Source: Symsagittifera roscoffensis (taxonomy: Eukaryota > Xenacoelomorpha > Acoela > Convolutidae). Taken from it: a stretch of 64,000 nt of DNA. Made by a program: the position numbers and the translations under genes. The stretch spans positions 36,459,109-36,523,108 of the forward strand of contig NC_087070.1 in assembly GCF_963678635.1 (NCBI RefSeq), given 5' to 3'. How positions within the stretch are numbered: the stretch's first letter is position 1; each line of letters starts with the position of its first letter. The notes under the pieces are model-generated. The model ran no database searches, had not been told where the DNA came from, and saw nothing but the letters and a program-made list of their open reading frames with translations. Of this stretch, positions 36,101 through 46,130 are shown in pieces.

Positions 36101-36282
36101 AACAAATCAGTGGTTGCCAAGTTAGTAATCAAAACTGTAGTTCGAGTGAGCTGTCGTCTAAGTAATGGGGCAAGGAGCACGCAGAAATTGGCTAAAATCC
36201 CGACTAGAAAGATTAGGGGGTAGGTGAAAGAAGACCCGTTTGTGGTAATGGTTTCCCCGTCGCTCCTTTCATACATCGTCAT
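23942..36282 (-). CDS. Class A (rhodopsin-like) G-protein-coupled receptor, four coding exons
   Basis: Joining complement 36,282-36,074, 32,249-32,068, 26,000-25,676 and 24,158-23,942 gives 933 nt, 310 residues plus stop, with intron phases 2, 1 and 2 matching at every border and GT..AG at each intron. Landmarks in order: N15 sequon; TM1 with N32; NLATTD with D59 in TM2; C84 at the start of TM3; ER at E108-R109, exactly 25 residues after C84 as in the family; W136 in TM4; C159 in extracellular loop 2, partner for C84; P183 and Y191 in TM5; FWIFHLPF in TM6 with P232; NPFLY (273-277) in TM7. The tail is short with CCSDCSC. Odd points are His at 230 where the Trp toggle usually sits, and a six-Gly run in the last extracellular loop. 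Acts at the plasma membrane; the ligand is probably a peptide, but this is uncertain. A stop shortly upstream of Met1 supports the start. Confidence 0.88.
24340..24965. repeat. Degenerate AATCGATTATAATC-type repeat stretches
   Basis: Short near-palindromic units such as ACAATCGATTATAATC recur irregularly around 24,350-24,480 and 24,890-24,920. They lie partly in intron 3 of the receptor. Origin unknown. Confidence 0.4.
25180..25460. repeat. GC-rich dispersed-repeat fragment in receptor intron 3
   Basis: A GC-rich island holds AGGGGCGGACTTAGGGGG, runs of C, and a GGCGCCTTTGGCGCC palindrome, unlike the AT-rich surroundings. Such blocks are typical of inserted repeats; the family is not identified. 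Confidence 0.35.
25676..26000 (-). CDS. Receptor exon 3 (TM4, ECL2, TM5, TM6)
   Basis: The acceptor is TTTTTCAG| and the donor TTCAG|GTCAGT. It codes for TM4 (GFIWIAGSVAAIPA), loop 2 with its Cys and an NYS sequon, TM5, loop 3, and TM6 (ALFWIFHLPFWVCLF). Phase 1 in, phase 2 out. Confidence 0.87.
26426..26660 (-). repeat. 3' LTR of B3
   Basis: 235 bp, with TG..CA ends, paired with 30,110-30,344. A TATATA-rich stretch near 26,592-26,615 may be the promoter region. Confidence 0.82.
26930..27345 (-). pseudogene. B3 RNase H and tether, broken
   Basis: Near 27,340 the minus strand reads VKCDASHNGLGATLEQQ, the RNase H opening with its catalytic Asp, and near 27,030 it reads AHYPDKDSGIVDHLSRDPH, the typical tether end. 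Stops and frameshifts lie between them. Confidence 0.6.
27590..28480 (-). pseudogene. B3 reverse transcriptase with an internal duplication, broken
   Basis: The frame at 28,366-28,112 carries the RT fingers/palm start (FFAPNIITVKNDKSIKLA, then KNEYQMP). Downstream pieces give YRFLTEFYG and the catalytic region LLDDILIV near 27,921-27,950. A second copy of the fingers segment appears at 27,799-27,590 in the wrong place, after the catalytic part. Confidence 0.62.
29340..30095 (-). pseudogene. B3 gag, broken
   Basis: A short N-terminal piece (MAQPAGFLAQ) next to the LTR resembles the start of B1 gag (MGQSAGYKES). Further on, a Glu/Lys/Arg-rich helix (around 29,950-29,760, starting MAEALKKVLEEPPP) and an open part at 29,619-29,347 with FTRMQQQGETLEAFHAAL and a LEDETVRNLFISKI segment match the usual gypsy Gag pattern. 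Frames are broken near 29,630. Confidence 0.6.
30110..30344 (-). repeat. 5' LTR of B3
   Basis: Same length as the 3' LTR, with both terminal dinucleotides mutated. A gag-like ATG (MAQPAGF) follows only about 15 bases after its end. Confidence 0.82.
30345..32067. other. Receptor intron 2 remainder, nothing assigned
   Basis: AT-rich intron sequence with no exon-like frame or recognisable repeat except a G-rich patch at 31,865-31,890. Confidence 0.4.
32068..32249 (-). CDS. Receptor exon 2 (TM3 and intracellular loop 2)
   Basis: The acceptor is TTTTTTCAG| and the donor ATAG|GTGAGA. It codes for the TM3 Cys, the TM3 helix ending MAYERLVKV and loop 2. Phase 2 in, phase 1 out, both matching their partners. 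Confidence 0.85.
32467..32799. mobile_element. MITE-like element with 8-bp target-site duplication (hAT-like)
   Basis: ACCGTGTT occurs at 32,459-32,466 and again at 32,800-32,807. Just inside, CAATAAGCAG at 32,481 begins a roughly 34-bp imperfect inverted repeat with the segment ending CTGCTTATTG at 32,792. An 8-bp duplication with subterminal inverted repeats suggests a non-autonomous hAT-type element, though the outermost bases match poorly. It is in receptor intron 1. Confidence 0.5.
32821..33483. mobile_element. Tc1/mariner-like non-autonomous element
   Basis: CAGTGCTGATTTAAATTATC at 32,821 is mirrored by a segment ending AACCAGCACTG at 33,483, about 23 bp of inverted repeat with two mismatches. 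Both ends are flanked by TA. No transposase frame lies inside. The ends and TA flanks are those of Tc1/mariner elements. Confidence 0.65.
33775..35665. repeat. Old direct duplication, two units of about 1.05 kb
   Basis: Landmarks recur in order with a spacing near 1.0-1.1 kb: TGCGCCCC (33,851 and 34,883), GCACTACATAT (33,969 and 34,991), GTCGATT..TAGCTAC (34,079 and 35,169) and a CTCCGCGG..GGTT stretch (34,230 and 35,330). The last resembles the units at 36.85-38.4 kb. Strongly diverged; lies in receptor intron 1. Confidence 0.5.
36074..36282 (-). CDS. Receptor exon 1 (N-terminus, TM1, TM2)
   Basis: Starts at ATG 36,282, with in-frame stops just upstream. Codes for a short extracellular N-terminus with an NGS glycosylation site, TM1 (around FLVGILANFCVLL) and TM2 (NLATTDLLLL). 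The donor is GAG|GTAAAG, phase 2. Confidence 0.82.
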
Positions 36283-36840
36283 TCCTCCTGTTTATCACAT
36301 TGAACTCAAGTGAGAGTTTCGGCTAAATAGATAATGTCAAAAATCAGATTTAGTTGAAAAAAATTTTACAAATTGTGTGATTTAATCTTTTTGATTTTAT
36401 TTTATTCAAGTTTACAATTCACGATTTACAATATTTCAAATTCGGGAAATACATTTCAGAAATTTGAATCGCAAACAATTTTAATCTAAAAAACTAGTTG
36501 TGATCATATGAACCTTCTAGCAAAGTCAGAAATAAATATCAAAAAAAAATCGGATCAAAAATCAACAGGTCTTTTTTCGAAGTGATAAACCTGCCTGGAA
36601 AATTTTTGTTACAGTTAATTTAGGGCTCTTTCAAGACATTATGAGGCCATACTGTTCATTTAGTAGGCAAACGTTGTGGTATCTATAAATCACTGGAACC
36701 CAGAGACAAGTAATTAAACATGTTCCAATATTTAAGTGGATATAATATATAACCAATACATATATGCACACACATGTATATAAATAAACTAAATCATCTA
36801 AGCAATGAATTATTAGCACCTTTTGAAAATATATCTTTTA
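36283..36840. other. Upstream region of the receptor gene
   Basis: AT-rich sequence just 5' of the receptor start. No clear TATA box or initiator could be singled out, and a non-coding 5' exon cannot be excluded. Confidence 0.3.
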
Positions 36841-36849
36841 TTGATCCGA

Positions 36850-38385
36850 ATTTTGTAACAAAAGTAACGGAATATTTGTTGTCGGGGTGGGTTTTTTTCT
36901 TCTGACAAATTTCGATTTTTTGAAAAGGTATTATTGTCCTGAGCTTAAAGCATAAATTTGCAAAATACTGGGGTTTATAAATTGCCATTTTAGCCAATTT
37001 GTGACAATTACCGCGCGATATATTTCGCTCTATTAAAACGTAAGTGGAGATTTGATCAGTCTCAGAAATCGTTCCAAACTGGTTGAAGGAAGCTTATTTG
37101 CCATACTCGATGTTTTACTAGGAGCGAAATCTATCACTTTGTACTTTTAATGGCGTGTGGATGGATGATTTTCATTTAAAAAAATCAAATAGAAAAAAAA
37201 GCATTTCTTTTTTCATTTTATTACATATAATTTTTCCTAATAATAGGTTATTACTTCTCCGTGGACCTTAAAAAGCAGTCAGAACATTCAGAGTTTCGCT
37301 TTTATACGAGCAGAGCAGTCTTGTTGTTCCGACTTTCGATACGAAAGTAACGGAATATTTGTGCTCGGTGTGGGTTTTTTTTTATTCAGACAAATTTCTA
37401 CTTTTTAACTAGCCATTTTTGACGGAATTTTTTTTATATCATTCGAAAGCTCTTATTGTCCTGAGCTTAATTTGAAAAGATATTTCACCTGTGATCATTT
37501 TTTGTAAAGTTATGGGGTTTAAAGATTGCCAATTCGGGACAATTAACGCGCGATATATTTCGCGCTAGTAATGCGTAAGCGGATATTTAATCCGTCTTAG
37601 AAACCGTTCCAAATTGGTTGAAAAAAGCTGATTTGCCATAACTGATTTGTTACAAGGAGCGCAATCTATCCTTTTATACTTTATATGGCGTGTTGGGGAA
37701 TGATTTTCAAAAAAAATTTCAATTTTAGAAAAAAAAATCCATTTTATTTTATTAAATTTATATTTTTAATGTTATTACTGCTCCATAAACCTTAAAAAGC
37801 AGTCGGAACATTCAGGGCTCCGCCTTGATACGAGCAGTCTTGTTGTTCCGACTTTCGATATGAAAGTAACGGAATATTTGTGCTCGGGGTGGGGTTTTTT
37901 TTTCTTCAGACAAATTTCGACTTTTTAACTAGCCATTTTTGGCGGAGTTTCTTATATCTTTCGAAAGGTATTGTTGTCCTGAGCTTAAATTTGAAAAAAT
38001 ATTTCACCTGTGATCATTTTTCTTAAAATTATGGGGGTTTAAAGATTGCCATTTTGGCCAATTTGAGTCAATTAACTCGCGATATATTTCGCGCTCTTAA
38101 CGCGTAAGCGGAGAGTTAATCCGTCTTAGAAATCGTTCCAAATTGGTTGCAAGAAGCTTATTTGCCATAATTGATTTGTTACAATGAGCGAAAGCTATCC
38201 TTTTGTACCTTATATGGCGTGTGGGGGGATGAATTTCATTCAAAGTTTTCAATTTTTAGAAAAAAAAATTTATTCTAATTTTATTACATTTAATTTTTTT
38301 CATGTTATTACTGCTCCATAAAGCTTAAAAGGCAGTCGGAACATTCAGGGTTTCGCCCTGATACGAGCAGTCTTGTTTTTATTTG
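36850..38385 (+). repeat. Three tandem units of about 0.5 kb
   Basis: Units start near 36,850, 37,321 and 37,840. Each has GTAACGGAATATTTG early, then GCGATATATTTCGC, a TATGGCGTGTGG segment, and a hairpin-bearing end (CAGTCGGAACATTCAG, then CGCC and GATACGAGCAGTCTTG). Related fragments are at about 34,025, 35,330, 57,430 (inverted) and 61,450 (inverted), so this is a dispersed family that is tandem here. Confidence 0.75.
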
Positions 38386-39859
38386 CAACTAATTGAAATT
38401 ACCCAGCTGTTATCAGAGATCAAAATCGTCGATCTGCTTATAAGTTAGAGGAAAAAGTGTTGAGACCACATGAATAAAGAAGTTGAAGGAATACTTAGTT
38501 AAGAATGAGAAAATCATTGATTGAATAACTGCTTCCTTCATACCACCATGTGCGGTGCGGAACTATTATAATTGTTACGTCATTTCTAATGAAAAATATT
38601 TCATTGGACTTCGCGTTCCATCTTATCTGTGTCAGCGTCTTCAATTAACAGTATTTCTTGATCCATGTTGAAGCGTTTTGTTTTGCCTCGATCTTTTAAT
38701 AAATTTAATGGAAATAAAAAACATTAAAAATTTAGATTAGAAAAAAATATAAAGTAATCATCTAGAAAATGTACTCATTCTGATCTGACTGGTGAAATCG
38801 TTTTCTGAAAGTAAAAAATGTAACGGTCTAATTCTGAAGCAAAATTAACTTCAGTCAAAGTACGTCATTTTTGAATATTCAGAGTAGAACGACGGTAAAA
38901 TAAATATTATACCCGATATCTTAAAAGTTTTTTAACCAAATAAAAAAGGTGATATTTTTGGTTATCTTCTAAAGAAATCGGTTTTGAAAAAAGTTTGAAT
39001 CTGACTATTTATTTGAGAAATTTGCATAGGAAATTGGCCATTTATTTTGGAAATTGGCTTATTTTGGTTGGTTTTGTAAGTGTTATTGAAAAATAGTCAG
39101 TTGATTTATGCTCACTAAATTTGTGGCAGTTTTAGTTGAAACTATAGTAGTATCGTGACGCGTGAACAACTTAAGACTAGACGAGTCTTTTTGTTTACTG
39201 TTACTTATAAGTACACAGTTAGTTGGGTAGCTTTTTTAAGGTGTTTTTCGCAAAATTGCTACTCACTCCAATTCTTAGATAGACTGTTGTTGATAAACAC
39301 ACTTACATCAGTGCTAAATCAACTGTAATCAAGAAATAAATTAAATTTATAACTGGATACTCATATTGGAAAAAGAATATTTGATTCAATCAATGAAAGT
39401 TTTCATTTCATTTCCTTTCTCCTACCTTCTTTCTGTAAAATCTTCATTCGGCCTTCTTTTCGATAAAACCGTAGAACGTCTCATGGGCGAGTTAATCATC
39501 CTTATCCTGGATCTTTGCAGATTTTATCATCACAGAATCGGGATTGGCGGATTGCAGTTATGTTGCCCGGGTTTTGCAGGTTTTTATCGTTTTGCATGTT
39601 TTTTTCACGGATCAGAATACTTTTATCTTAAATTAAGACTGCAAGTTAAAATTTGCCAAACAAAAAGATCATTTGAGAAAGTTTTGCCATTATTATAAAC
39701 ATATAAAACCTTGTTCCATAACTGCTAATTGGTTTACAAAACCCAACTTAAGATCAATGCAAAACAAGTATGCTTCACCAACACAAAATTTCTGTTGACA
39801 AAAAGCTACCCGCTTTGGAGTTCCATGAATAAAAATTGATTATAATTGAGTTTTCTTAT
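38386..39859. other. Unassigned AT-rich stretch
   Basis: No coding frame with codon-like pattern, splice context or family motif was found on either strand. Confidence 0.4.
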
Positions 39860-39988
39860 CAGTGTCCACAAAAGTGAAAACAAATTGATTCTATTCAATT
39901 AAAAATGGATTAATATTTATGTTTTTCGAGGCAACAAAATCCTTTTTTCATAAATCATAATCGATTTATTTTCACTTTTGTGGACACT
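39860..39988. mobile_element. Short foldback (MITE-like), 129 bp
   Basis: Ends CAGTGTCCACAAAAGTG and its complement form a 31-bp inverted repeat with two mismatches around a roughly 67-bp centre. CAGTG ends resemble Tc1/mariner MITEs, but a TA duplication is not visible. Confidence 0.6.
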
Positions 39989-40149
39989 GACAATAAAACT
40001 AAATTAAAATCGGTTTTTTTTCCACTTTACTGAGATGCGAATTTCAACGTACATAAAGTCTTTTCTACGTTTTAAATTAAAGTTGGTTACGTTGGTTACT
40101 TATTGTTGAATTGAATTTTTTTCTACCTAACTTTAATAGTTTGTTACTT

Positions 40150-40620
40150 TTTTATTTTACTCAACATTACCCCCCTCGCGTTTGCCCATTTACAACAAAC
40201 CCCCCTCCTCCCCCCCTCCCCCCCCCCCCCCCCAACGTAACGTATTCAGGTGGGGGTGAGTTCAGGTGGAAGGGGGATGGGTTCAGATGGGGGGTGGGTT
40301 CAGGTGGGGGTTGTTCATGGGGGGTGGGGGTGGATTCTGATGGGGGGGGGTGGGTTCGGCTGGGGGGTTAGTTCAGGTTGGGTGGGTTGGTTCAGGTTGG
40401 GTGGGTTGGGGGGATGTGGGTTCAGGTGGGGGGTATGTAGGTTCAAGTGGGGGGGGGGGTTTGTTCAGGTGGTGGGGGGGGGGGGGGGGGGGTGTTCAGG
40501 TGGTGGTGGAGGGGGGGGGGGTGTGTTCAGGTGGGGGGTTCAGTGGGGGAGAGGAGCAAATGGGCAAACGCCAGGGGGATTAAAGTGGAGCAAAGGGGCA
40601 AATATTGGGGGGGGGGAGCT
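40150..40620. repeat. G-rich minisatellite, unit about GGTTCAGGTGGGG
   Basis: Irregular GTTCAGGTGGGG-type units fill 40,246-40,560 after a C run at 40,200-40,233. The block is bracketed by inverted copies of GGGCAAACGC..GGGG (near 40,165-40,190 as the complement, and 40,560-40,580). Open Gly/Trp-rich frames here are only repeat translations. Confidence 0.75.
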
Positions 40621-40756
40621 CAACGGAATCTTTTTGCAATTTGAATTTAGGTTTTGAAATGGATTAGGCCAGGCCGTACACTCGCTTTGCAAAGTTTCCG
40701 CATCACTCACTTGATAAATGCTGAAATTCTTGCAAAATTTTGCACGACGCTCTAAA

Positions 40757-40985
40757 CAAAAAAAAGTGGAAAAAAATCCATTTTAATGTGATTTCCTACT
40801 TATTATAAAGTCTATTATAATTGATTCAAAATGAATTAAAATGCATTTTGTTTTGGCGAGAACAAACGTATTAAAATCCAATTTTAGTCCAATTTTGTTG
40901 TTTGAACGTAACATGGGAATCAATTATATTTACAACATTATAGACCACAAAAATCCATTGTAATCGGTTTTTTTTCACTTTCCTT
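40757..40985. mobile_element. Foldback element with imperfect 27-bp ends
   Basis: AAAAGTGGAAAAAAATCC near 40,762 is mirrored by GGTTTTTTTTCACTTT near 40,967-40,982. A similar end sits at 40,006-40,025. Probably a degraded MITE. Confidence 0.4.
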
Positions 40986-41640
40986 AAATGCCGGTAGCTA
41001 AAGAAATTATTAACAAAATTCAATTGTTCCGGCAGGCAACAGTTTAAGAAGAGACTAATTGTTCTTTGAGATTGAAAAGGGAAAAGTTCCGTACAAGAAA
41101 GTTGATGTGGCGGTGATTCAGAGTTTTTTGTATTTAGGGGATCAAATGTTTTCGCGTAGTTATCCGAATTTCAAAGAATTTGTATTTCAATTGAGCAGCA
41201 AATCTTGATAAAAACTTAATGGCTACGCATAGCCATCACGTTTTTCTATTAAATTTCTACATTAGCTTGGTTGGCATGTATTTACGACGAATTGGCTCGA
41301 AAAAAAATTTGGTCTACAGCGGGTAGGGTTTGTCTTTCCGTTTTGATTAATCAGTTTTTACAAAAAAAATTTGGTCAATTTATTAAAAAAGTACAAGAAC
41401 AGACTTCAATATTGATTAATTTTGTAGTTATAAGCATATGCAACGTTAATGGGTGCTAGGATGATCCTTACTGTGATAATTGAGCTTGCCATTTACGGTT
41501 GTTACACTTTTACAAAGGCTAGCTCACACATCAAAATGTTTTTTGTACGTTTTCTCCTCATTCCTGATTATTGTAAGCTGAGTTTCTTACAATCCTATTA
41601 ATTTGATGATGGATGGCATTCCGCCGGATTGGCATTAACC
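40986..41640. other. Unassigned AT-rich stretch before element B1
   Basis: No gene or repeat recognised. A 5' LTR of B1 might lie between here and 41,850, but I could not delimit it. Confidence 0.3.
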
Positions 41641-41859
41641 AGGTTGATGTACATATTTGTATATTTATATCTATATATACAAAATGTACTGAAGGTTAAC
41701 TGAACTTGAGCAACACGCCCAGTCCGTAAAGCAAAACGCGTAGAGCGCAGAACAACGGTTAAGAGATTATCTTTCAGTTATGTTTTATTCTCTCTTGTGT
41801 TGCCAAGATAGCTGCCAATGCGTACGGATTCAGTAGATACTCATACGATAAAGTTTGAC

Positions 41860-42560
41860 ATGGGGCAGTCAGCAGGATACAAGGAATCGCTGAGTATTCC
41901 ACCATTTTGGCAGAAGGCGTCGGCAGAACTACCAAACGAGTGGCCCAAATGCATTGCCATGATGAAAATGACTGTTGTGGCAAAAAACGGAATCGATATA
42001 AGAGTGCTACTTCATCCTAAACCACCAATCAACGATACATCCGAACCAATTTACGAACTTGAAATTAACGCGAAACAGAAGCAGAAAACCGAAAACTAGA
42101 AAAAAAAACAGGTGAAAAGAGTTAACTGGGAGAGCAACACTACAAAAATCAGAGAGGGAGAGAGAGAGAAGATCGTTTTGCAACATTTTCCGTGGGATGA
42201 AGCAGATGCCAAGATTAGAAATTATATATTCTTTTGTTTAAGAGCCGAAGGACAGCAACAACTACAGCAAAAACGCCTATGACCCGAAATGCAAGCCACA
42301 ACAACCAAAAGTTTGGTGCAAATACTGGAAGAATTGTTTTGTTGCAACGAGGTTGATCGCTTTCGAGAGGTATAGTTTTATATGCCATAAACAAAGAAAA
42401 AACGAATCAGTAGAACAATCCTTGCGGATCTAGTAGAATTGGCGTCATGACAGAGATTTCAAGTGGATCCGAGACATGTTCACGGCTCATATGATAAACG
42501 AAAAGATCGCGGAAGAATTACTCGCAGAGACAAGGTCGCCCCAAAGGGCATTTTTGTATG
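41860..42560 (+). pseudogene. B1 gag, broken
   Basis: An ATG at 41,860 opens MGQSAGYKESLSIPPFWQKA, open to 42,099. A second part near 42,190-42,500 has RNYIFFCLRAEGQQQLQQ and ILEELFCCNEVDRFREV, a usual Gag helix pattern, but it is interrupted by at least four stops. Confidence 0.6.
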
Positions 42561-42815
42561 CAATTAATAAATAAAAAGAGATAGAACACAGCAAAACCAT
42601 GAAAACAAATCCATTCGGACTATCAAAAGTTTCACCCACAATCAAACAGGAGCCCTGGGTTGCATTCAACAGGACCAAACAGTGAAACAAGCATTCGACT
42701 CGATATCAACCAGAGGAAGAACAGGAAGAAGAAAACGAAGATGACGAGAACGACGCCATTCCACGAGACAACTTCACTGCAATGGCTATCTCCGAAACTT
42801 TCGAAATAAAGAAAA

Positions 42816-43181
42816 TTGATGAAGGTACGCAAAGAAAATTCAAATGGCCATCTAGTGAAATTAACAACAAAATCAGAAAACGCATTCGCAATTGCAGTTT
42901 CAGTCAGACCAATGTCATTCTTGAACGAGAAAGCAACTAGTAGACTTCAGACAATTGACAAGTTGGCAAGATTTAAATATATGCCTCCGGATGACGCTGC
43001 AAGAAATTTTGCATGTTACAAAGGAAAATACATTATCCAGAAAAGAATAATAAAAAATGCAATAGAAGCTGGAGGGTGGATTGCACGAACAACTTCCGTC
43101 ATAATCGTAGACGACCAGAAAACAAACATCATCAGACGAAACATCCTGCCAAAAATTTTCATAAAACAAACCAAAAAATAA
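42816..43181 (+). pseudogene. B1 protease region
   Basis: A 121-codon open stretch ends ARTTSVIIVDDQKTNIIRRN followed by ILPKIFIK, which matches the late I-x-G-R-N/D-L-L-P-x-I segment of gypsy retropepsins; the Gly of that motif is Arg here. The active-site DTG could not be located. Confidence 0.5.
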
Positions 43182-43192
43182 CCAAATAATCA

Positions 43193-43900
43193 ATGAACTG
43201 CGTGGACAAAGAACTGAACAAACTGATTGATCAAAAATACATTATCAAACTTGATAAAAGTTCGAGCAAGCAGTTCATTGGTCCAATTGTATTAACGGTG
43301 AAAAAGGACCAAACAGTGAAACAAGCATTGGACTCGAAAAAGATAATTAAAATTAATCACAAGAATAAATATCAAATGTCCAACATCGACCAAATTGCAC
43401 AAATCAGTAAAACGAAGGAAAAAGAACCGACACTTTTTTCGACAATTGAGCTCCTATATGCTTTTTCACAAATCCATCTGGATTCAGAAACAAAAAAAAA
43501 CAATGAAAGTTCAGCTCAAAGGAGGCCATGCTAGTAGGACATATCACTTCCAAAAACGATTTTACGGCCTAACGGAGATGCCTGCCGAATTTTAGAAGGC
43601 AGTAGATCTAACTCTGACAAACTGCGAAAACACTTTCGCCTACTTGGTCGACATACTAATCGTGACAAAAAGGTCTAGAGAAACACACAATAAGCATCAA
43701 CGTGAAATTTTGACAAAACTACCCGAGGAAACTTGGCAATTTCACTCAAAAAGTGCAAACTCGTATGAGATCAGGTCAATTGTCTCGGCTATAACATCAA
43801 TAGCAAAGGCACTAGGCCAGTAAACCGGAAAACAGACGCTATATTATAACTCACGCCATCAAAAACTGAAAAGTGTTATGGGCTCATTACATCATCTGAC
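43193..43900 (+). pseudogene. B1 reverse transcriptase, broken
   Basis: The frame 43,193-43,534 has DKELNKLIDQKYIIKLDKSS and FIGPIVLTVKKDQTVKQALD, then KNKYQM, the fingers/palm start. The next part reads FYGLTEMPAEF, a stop, and FAYLVDILIVTKRS, where the catalytic Y-x-D-D has become Y-L-V-D. Stops continue downstream. Confidence 0.68.
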
Positions 43901-44059
43901 ATGATACATACCAAACTTAGCAAAAACAGCATCAGATACTTAAACCACTCCTAAATTACACAAAAACAAAAAAAACTAGATTTGAAGTCGGATCACACAA
44001 CAGCATCTAACCAAATATTGAAACTTGTTTGAAAAATAAACGAAAATAAAAATTTCGAT

Positions 44060-44545
44060 CAAAACATAGAGAATCGAGTGGTCTGCGATGCCTCTACACT
44101 CGGGTTAGGTGCCGACCTTGAGCAACATACAAATGAAGGTTGGGTGTCCATAACTTACGCTTCCAGATTTCTAAGTTTACTAGAAGAAAAATACTCGGTA
44201 AACGAGTGCGAATTAATGGCGGTTTTATGGGCAAAAGAACACTTCAAATTTTACTTGTACGGGAAAAGTTTTACCGTAATCACAGACCACCAAGCTTTGA
44301 TCAGCGCGTGAGAAATCAAAAAAAAAATTTATTGATAGATTTATTGATAGTTTGACCACGTATAACTTTGAAATTAAACATTTGGCGGAGTCTGAAATGG
44401 GACTATATGTTCCAAAAAAGTCTTTAGTCGCGTCAATTAACTCCTTAACTATAAACCTTGAATTGATTGACAAAGTCATTCTAAAGGAATTAGCCAATCA
44501 GAATCAAGCTTCATATCGGCTGATCAAAGGCGCGCAAAAATGAAA
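44060..44545 (+). pseudogene. B1 RNase H and tether
   Basis: 44,078-44,311 reads VVCDASTLGLGADLEQ, then EEKYSVNECELMAVLWAKEH and TVITDHQALISA, with the family's catalytic D, E and D residues all present. After a frameshift, YNFEIKHLAESEMGLYV resembles the tether, with the usual YLSR lost. Confidence 0.7.
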
Positions 44546-45255
44546 GGAAATCAAGCACTCAATTTGAAATCAAAAGCGCAGTTCAAACATTTCGAACATA
44601 CCAATCATGATCACAAAAATCTGAACAACAACAATTATTCGATTTCATTGAATTTATAGGTAAAAAGATGAGTCGGAGAAATGAGAATAAAGGTTTTGAG
44701 GGAGGCTTCATCCCAGATTCGGCGCGAGCAAGAGGCAGCGGAAAGCAACAACAATTGCAAACAGCACGAGGAAGACAACAGAAAGTGACTTGGAGAGGAG
44801 AATCTGACAAAGAAGAGAGTCTGTGTGACCCCAGATGGCATCGACAGACAACAAAAACGATATACAAACGCTGAACGTCGTCGTCCTAAGTCACCTGGTG
44901 GTGCCCCATACCAATCAAGGACGCACGGGAAAAATCCAATCAAACGAAAAAACCAGAAAGCTTCCGAGTATCAAAATTCCAGAAAGCTCCATTAGCCCAC
45001 GCATTGATACAAACAAAGGAATAACACAAGAAACAGTACCCATCAGGGTTGACAGCCCAAAAGAAGCGACTTTCTCAACGCAAACGAAGACGCAATTAGC
45101 AGAATCACAAACGCTGATACACGTGAAAACTAAATAACACCAAGACCTGCAGTCCCAAAAAGATCTGACGGTGGAGGTCAACGAGCAATACGAAAAATGT
45201 GTAAGCAGGATAGACCCATGAGTACAACAGATGGAGGAAAACAAATCCGAAAGAG

Positions 45256-46130
45256 GTGCAACCGACAATGACCAGCTACACCCAACATGGACCAGGGACA
45301 GCCACGGAATCGGAGCAAAATACACCTCTATGTCGGCGTATCTGGGACTATTGGTACAACGTACGCAATCGTCTGCTTGTCAACGATGACTGCTTGCTCT
45401 TAGCCGAAACGATCATCATCCCACAACAACTCAGACAAACCCTTTTGGACGGCCTTCACCTCAGACTTCCGGGTGCAGCCGCGTTGCTGGACTTATTTGA
45501 AATTATTTGGTTTCCACTTATTCATCGAACGATTGTCCAAACAGTGCACCGAACAAGGTAACGTTTTAGATACAGCAAAAATCTTTTCAAATAGTTTCAG
45601 TAGTGGAACCTAATGAAGAGGTGCAATTAGACTTCGCGAGTTCCATCCAGATATATTTAGTAAAGACGCTTATATTTTAATTGCCGCTGACAAATCCTCA
45701 AATTTTTCGACAACGAAATTTGTTCAAAACACAACTGCGGACATCGATATAAATCTTAGGCGAAGGTATATTTCGAAAAACGGTGTCCCAAGAACGTCAA
45801 GATGTGACCAAGCATGAACGTTTTGAGCAAAAATATTTCACGTTTTCTGCCATTCAAATAACATAAAACTTCTTTTTGCACCGGTGAATAATCGCAGATC
45901 TATAGGTGTGTTCGAATGTTTGATACCAACACTAAAACGTAGGTTAAGATAAATGCGAATAGCATTGAGATTAACTCCGCACAGAATCACAAAAATTTCC
46001 CCCTTAGAAGCCCACATGTGACGTGAACCGAACACACCATCAAACCTAGCGACTTCTAGCTCACCAAATAGCTCGATTTGGGAAACCGCAAAACACGCTT
46101 GTTTAGATTGGAAAATCTGAGGAGTCCCGA
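45256..46130 (+). pseudogene. B1 integrase, broken
   Basis: 45,256-45,561 carries the zinc-domain pattern (LLAETIIIPQQLRQTLLDGL, then HLRLPG). Core pieces follow in shifting frames, ending KLLFAPVNNRRSIGVFE, LIPTLKRRL and RITKISPLEAHM, which align with the intact B4 residues at 63,700-63,960. Confidence 0.6.

Noticed and set aside
40111..40657. Gly/Trp-rich open frames
   Set aside because: They are translations of the G-rich minisatellite in several frames at once.
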